A stretch of 64,000 nucleotides of DNA from Planctomycetota bacterium (GTDB lineage: Bacteria; Planctomycetota; Phycisphaerae; UBA1845; PWPN01): assembly GCA_022711465.1 (NCBI GenBank), contig JAKLEZ010000002.1, positions 1 to 64,000 on the forward strand. Direction: 5' to 3'. Each line of letters starts with the position of its first letter. The first letter of the stretch is position 1. Below the pieces are notes generated by a model that was given only the letters and a program-made list of their open reading frames with translations, was not told where the DNA came from and did not search any database. The position numbers were made by a program, and so were the translations under genes. Of this stretch, positions 61,404-64,000 are shown piece after piece.

Positions 61404-63191
61404 ATGGCCCCCATGCCAGGGTACGCCTTGCACCATGTCTGCCCTCTCCTGTCGGACTCCTCGTCCGGGGCAGCGCCCACCAGTCACGGCGATCTCGCCA
61501 TTGCCATCGGCCTGGCCATCGTCGCCGCTACCATGCTGGCCTACCTCGCCCGCGTGGCTCGACAGCCGTTGCTGCTGGCCTACATCGCCGCAGGCGTCGC
61601 CATCGGCCCCAAGCTCGGCCTCGGCTGGGTCTCCGATACGGCTCCCATCGAGACGCTCGCCCGATTGGGATTGGCGTTCCTCCTGTTCATCGTCGGCCTG
61701 GAAATCGACCTGCGACAACTCCTGGCTACCGGCCGAAAGGCCGCGGCCATCACCGCCGTACAGGTGGTCGGCTCGTATGTGCTGGTCTTCACCGTATGCC
61801 GGCTCATGGGCGTCGGTTCGATGCAGAGTGCCTATCTCGGAATCGCCGGGGCGTTCTCCAGCACGATGATCACAGTCAAGCTGCTCAGCGACCGCAGCGA
61901 ACTGGGCACGCTGCCGGGCCGGGTGACGCTGGGCGTGCTGCTTCTTCAGGACGTGCTGGCCATCGTCGTGCTGGCCATTCAGCCCAGCCTGGGCAAAGCC
62001 GGTTCCCTGCCTATCGCGGTCATGGGACTGGCCATGCTCAAAGGGCTGATGTTGTTGGTAGGGGCAATCGCGATTAGCCGCTTTGTCCTGCCCCTGCTGT
62101 TCAAATGGGTGGCCAAGACGCCGGAAGTCCTGCTCCTCAGCGCGATCAGCTGGTGTTTCATGGTCTGTTACGCTGCCATCCTGCTTGGTTTCTCCGAGGC
62201 GATGGGAGCCCTCATTGCAGGAGTCAGCATCGCTCAGTACCCCTACACAATCGACGTGGTGGCCAAGGTCCGTTCGTTGCGCGATTTCTTCGTGACCCTC
62301 TTCTTCGTGTCCCTGGGTATGCTCCTGGAGATCCCCGCCGGCGGACAGGCCGCCTTGGCGGCGGCGATCGTCCTTGTGGTCATCGCCAGCCGGGTGCTGA
62401 CCGTCTGGCCCGCGGTCCGTGTCGTAGGGTACGACGACCGCGTCGGCATCTTGAGCGCAATCCATCTGTCCCAGACCGGCGAATTCGGCCTCGTCGTGGT
62501 GCTGCTCGGGGCTACACAGTACCGGCACGTCGCTTCAGATTCGGTGTCGCTGGTGATCATCCTCCTGTTGGTCACCTCGACGCTGTCCACCTATCTGCTG
62601 CAGTTCAGCCATCCGATCGCCCTCCACACGATGCGGTGGATGAGCAAGCGCGGGTGGGCTCGTCGCAGACCCTCCGATTCGGTAGCGGCGAGCCCCGAGG
62701 GCGACAAAGCCGTCATGCTGGTGGGCTGCTTTCGCACCGGCGCATTCCTCGTCCACAAACTCCGCAATCGCGATCTGCCCGTGGCCGTGATCGATTTCAA
62801 TCCCCGCCTCCGCGATCAGCTCAATGCCCTGGGCGTGCCCTTTACCTACGGGGATATCAGCCACCTGGATACGCTGGAGCACGGCGGGGTGGAAAACGCC
62901 AAAGCCCTGGTGGTTCCCATCTCGGACGATTTCCTCCGCGGAATCGACAACCCCCACCTGCTCAAGATGCTGCGCCGAGTCAATCCCCAGGCCAAGATCA
63001 TCGTGACCGCGACTTCCATCGAGCAGGCAACCAGGCTGTACGAGTTGGGAGCCGACTACGTGGTCCTCCCCGAACTGCTCAGCGCCGAGGCCATCATCGC
63101 CGCCATCGATGCCGCATTCGAGGGCCATACCGAGAGCCCCTTGCACAGCACCCCCGTCGAACTCGCCAAGTGCGCCTCCCTGAATCTATAG
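61404..63191 (+). CDS. CPA2-family cation/proton antiporter with RCK N domain
   Basis: This 595-aa membrane protein has about 12-13 helices (about 30-410) of the KefB/KefC-type monovalent cation:proton antiporter, with GLAFLLFIVGLEID, GVLLLQDVLAIVVLA and HLSQTGEFGLVV. A cytoplasmic RCK N (Rossmann) domain at about 430-560 contains VMLVGCFRTGAFLVHKL and VAVIDFNPRL. The usual GxGxxG reads GCFRTG, so the middle Gly is replaced by Phe. The protein likely exchanges K+ or Na+ for protons, gated by a nucleotide or other ligand. ATG 61404 is the chosen start; 61413 is also possible. Confidence 0.91.
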   Translation: MAPMPGYALHHVCPLLSDSSSGAAPTSHGDLAIAIGLAIVAATMLAYLARVARQPLLLAYIAAGVAIGPKLGLGWVSDTAPIETLARLGLAFLLFIVGLEIDLRQLLATGRKAAAITAVQVVGSYVLVFTVCRLMGVGSMQSAYLGIAGAFSSTMITVKLLSDRSELGTLPGRVTLGVLLLQDVLAIVVLAIQPSLGKAGSLPIAVMGLAMLKGLMLLVGAIAISRFVLPLLFKWVAKTPEVLLLSAISWCFMVCYAAILLGFSEAMGALIAGVSIAQYPYTIDVVAKVRSLRDFFVTLFFVSLGMLLEIPAGGQAALAAAIVLVVIASRVLTVWPAVRVVGYDDRVGILSAIHLSQTGEFGLVVVLLGATQYRHVASDSVSLVIILLLVTSTLSTYLLQFSHPIALHTMRWMSKRGWARRRPSDSVAASPEGDKAVMLVGCFRTGAFLVHKLRNRDLPVAVIDFNPRLRDQLNALGVPFTYGDISHLDTLEHGGVENAKALVVPISDDFLRGIDNPHLLKMLRRVNPQAKIIVTATSIEQATRLYELGADYVVLPELLSAEAIIAAIDAAFEGHTESPLHSTPVELAKCASLNL

Positions 63192-63402
63192 CCGCTGGGG
63201 CCACCCCAAACGCATCTCGGGAACGTCGCCAGCCGCAACCTCTCCGCCGGCTCGACCCGAACCAGCGGTGTGCAACCGAGACAGAAAAGGGCAAGAAACG
63301 TCCCCAGCAGCCTTGCGGCAGATCACCGGGAGCACCACGCCCGTCTGGCCGTCACGCCACGCTCCCCCACGCCTGCGAAAAACGCCTAACCTGAAGCGAT
63401 CG

Positions 63403-64000
63403 TTACGGGCTCTCCTTATGCCTGTCCGGCGGACCCATCCACCCGGCTTTGTTCGGGTCCCGTTCGACGACCGGAGCGTCGGTCAGCTTCTGCGGAAGAC
63501 TGCTGACGTAGCCCGGAATACCCCGGGCCGTGTCGGCCACCTCAATCAGGAAAGCATCGGGCATGGCCCCCGGGACCCTGGCTTCGTAGTAGTCGCCGCG
63601 GTTCTCCATGAGCCAATCGTACCACATCAGGTCGCTCCAGGTCGCATTGGTCGCGTAAACGTACCAGGCACGGACCAGCCGGATCTTCGCCTCGCTCTCG
63701 ATCTTCGCCCGATAGACATTGACCCCGGTGCGACGCTCGTGCCGGGGCTCGGTGATCCGGGTGATCGGCCGGCCGTCAAACACGTGGCTGACCCACATCA
63801 TGAAGTCAATGTACTGCTTCTCGTCGAAGTTCGAGTGATGGTAGTTGGGGATCAGCTCCACGGTCATCGGCCGCTTCAGCCGCTCCTGCATGATGTTGAC
63901 GTTGAACATCTTGTAGCCGCCTTCGTTCGTCGCCCCGATATAAAGCACCGGTACGTTGACCTGCTCCTGGAAGAAGGCGTGATGAAAACTCAGGTGCCAT
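63403..64000 (-). CDS. Alpha/beta-hydrolase-like protein, 5' part outside window
   Basis: The frame is open from its stop at 63403 to the window edge, so only the C-terminal ~199 residues are visible. Segments VNVPVLYIGATNEGGYKMF and MTVELIPNYHHSNF look like the strand-loop before the catalytic Asp and the catalytic-His region of alpha/beta hydrolases, similar to PhoPQ-activated pathogenicity-related (PF10142) or acetylxylan-esterase-type proteins. The tail has a beta-rich domain. The match is by resemblance only; whether it has a signal peptide cannot be seen. Confidence 0.6.
   Translation of the reverse strand, partial: WHLSFHHAFFQEQVNVPVLYIGATNEGGYKMFNVNIMQERLKRPMTVELIPNYHHSNFDEKQYIDFMMWVSHVFDGRPITRITEPRHERRTGVNVYRAKIESEAKIRLVRAWYVYATNATWSDLMWYDWLMENRGDYYEARVPGAMPDAFLIEVADTARGIPGYVSSLPQKLTDAPVVERDPNKAGWMGPPDRHKESP

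Noticed and set aside
61043..61480. A 145-codon open frame on the minus strand between pseudopilin and antiporter
   Set aside because: No ribosome site or protein features, Cys/Arg/Gly-rich translation, and it overlaps the antiporter start.

Overview
The window is high-GC (roughly 65 percent), densely coded bacterial DNA. It carries no rRNA, no CRISPR array, no insertion sequence and no tRNA that I could recognise. The gene content points to a Planctomycetota bacterium, most likely Phycisphaerae-like. This is an inference from four orphan pseudopilin-type proteins with DG-containing C-terminal motifs, a PEP-CTERM protein, a secreted protein with a Cys-rich and dockerin-like tail, a formylglycine sulfatase, a Tat-exported Gfo/Idh/MocA oxidoreductase, a GH38-like enzyme and very large repetitive envelope proteins. 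An outer membrane is indicated by bamA.

Layout. 0.3-7.0 kb: folE (GTP cyclohydrolase I), an M19 dipeptidase, a secreted transglutaminase, an esterase-like secreted protein and a sulfatase. 7.1-11.4 kb: a compact fatty-acid/polyketide-like operon with two hotdog dehydratases, a long acyl carrier protein and two ketosynthases, the first of which has lost both catalytic histidines. 11.4-12.9 kb: a pseudopilin-like gene and a membrane zinc-ribbon gene. 13.5-17.8 kb: an overlapping truA / glycosyltransferase / EamA transporter operon and a divergent uroporphyrinogen decarboxylase-family gene. 17.9-21.6 kb: a three-gene secreted-protein operon in which two related proteins (one PEP-CTERM, one dockerin-like) flank a pseudopilin. 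21.8-25.7 kb: a secreted putative glycosidase and another pseudopilin.

25.8-37.1 kb, the most striking region: two overlapping genes for 1178-aa and 2595-aa envelope proteins. They share an N-terminal module, and the larger one looks like two such proteins fused through a membrane segment. 37.4-43.2 kb: asnB, bamA (with a promoter so close to its ATG that the mRNA may be leaderless) and a membrane metallophosphoesterase. 43.6-50.4 kb: a PHP protein, a sugar-phosphate isomerase-like protein, a GH65 phosphorylase overlapping beta-phosphoglucomutase (a complete route from an alpha-glucoside to glucose 6-phosphate), a frameshifted remnant and a Tat-exported oxidoreductase. 50.6-57 kb: a GH38-like protein, a small DUF6125-like protein, phosphofructokinase and a polytopic membrane protein. 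57.2-64 kb: a radical SAM protein, nadA overlapping a pseudopilin, a CPA2 antiporter with an RCK domain, and a hydrolase cut by the window edge.

The overall theme is secreted and periplasmic carbohydrate processing plus envelope building. I moved many starts downstream of the longest open frame, using Shine-Dalgarno spacing or family N-termini. Promoters and terminators are motif calls made by eye.
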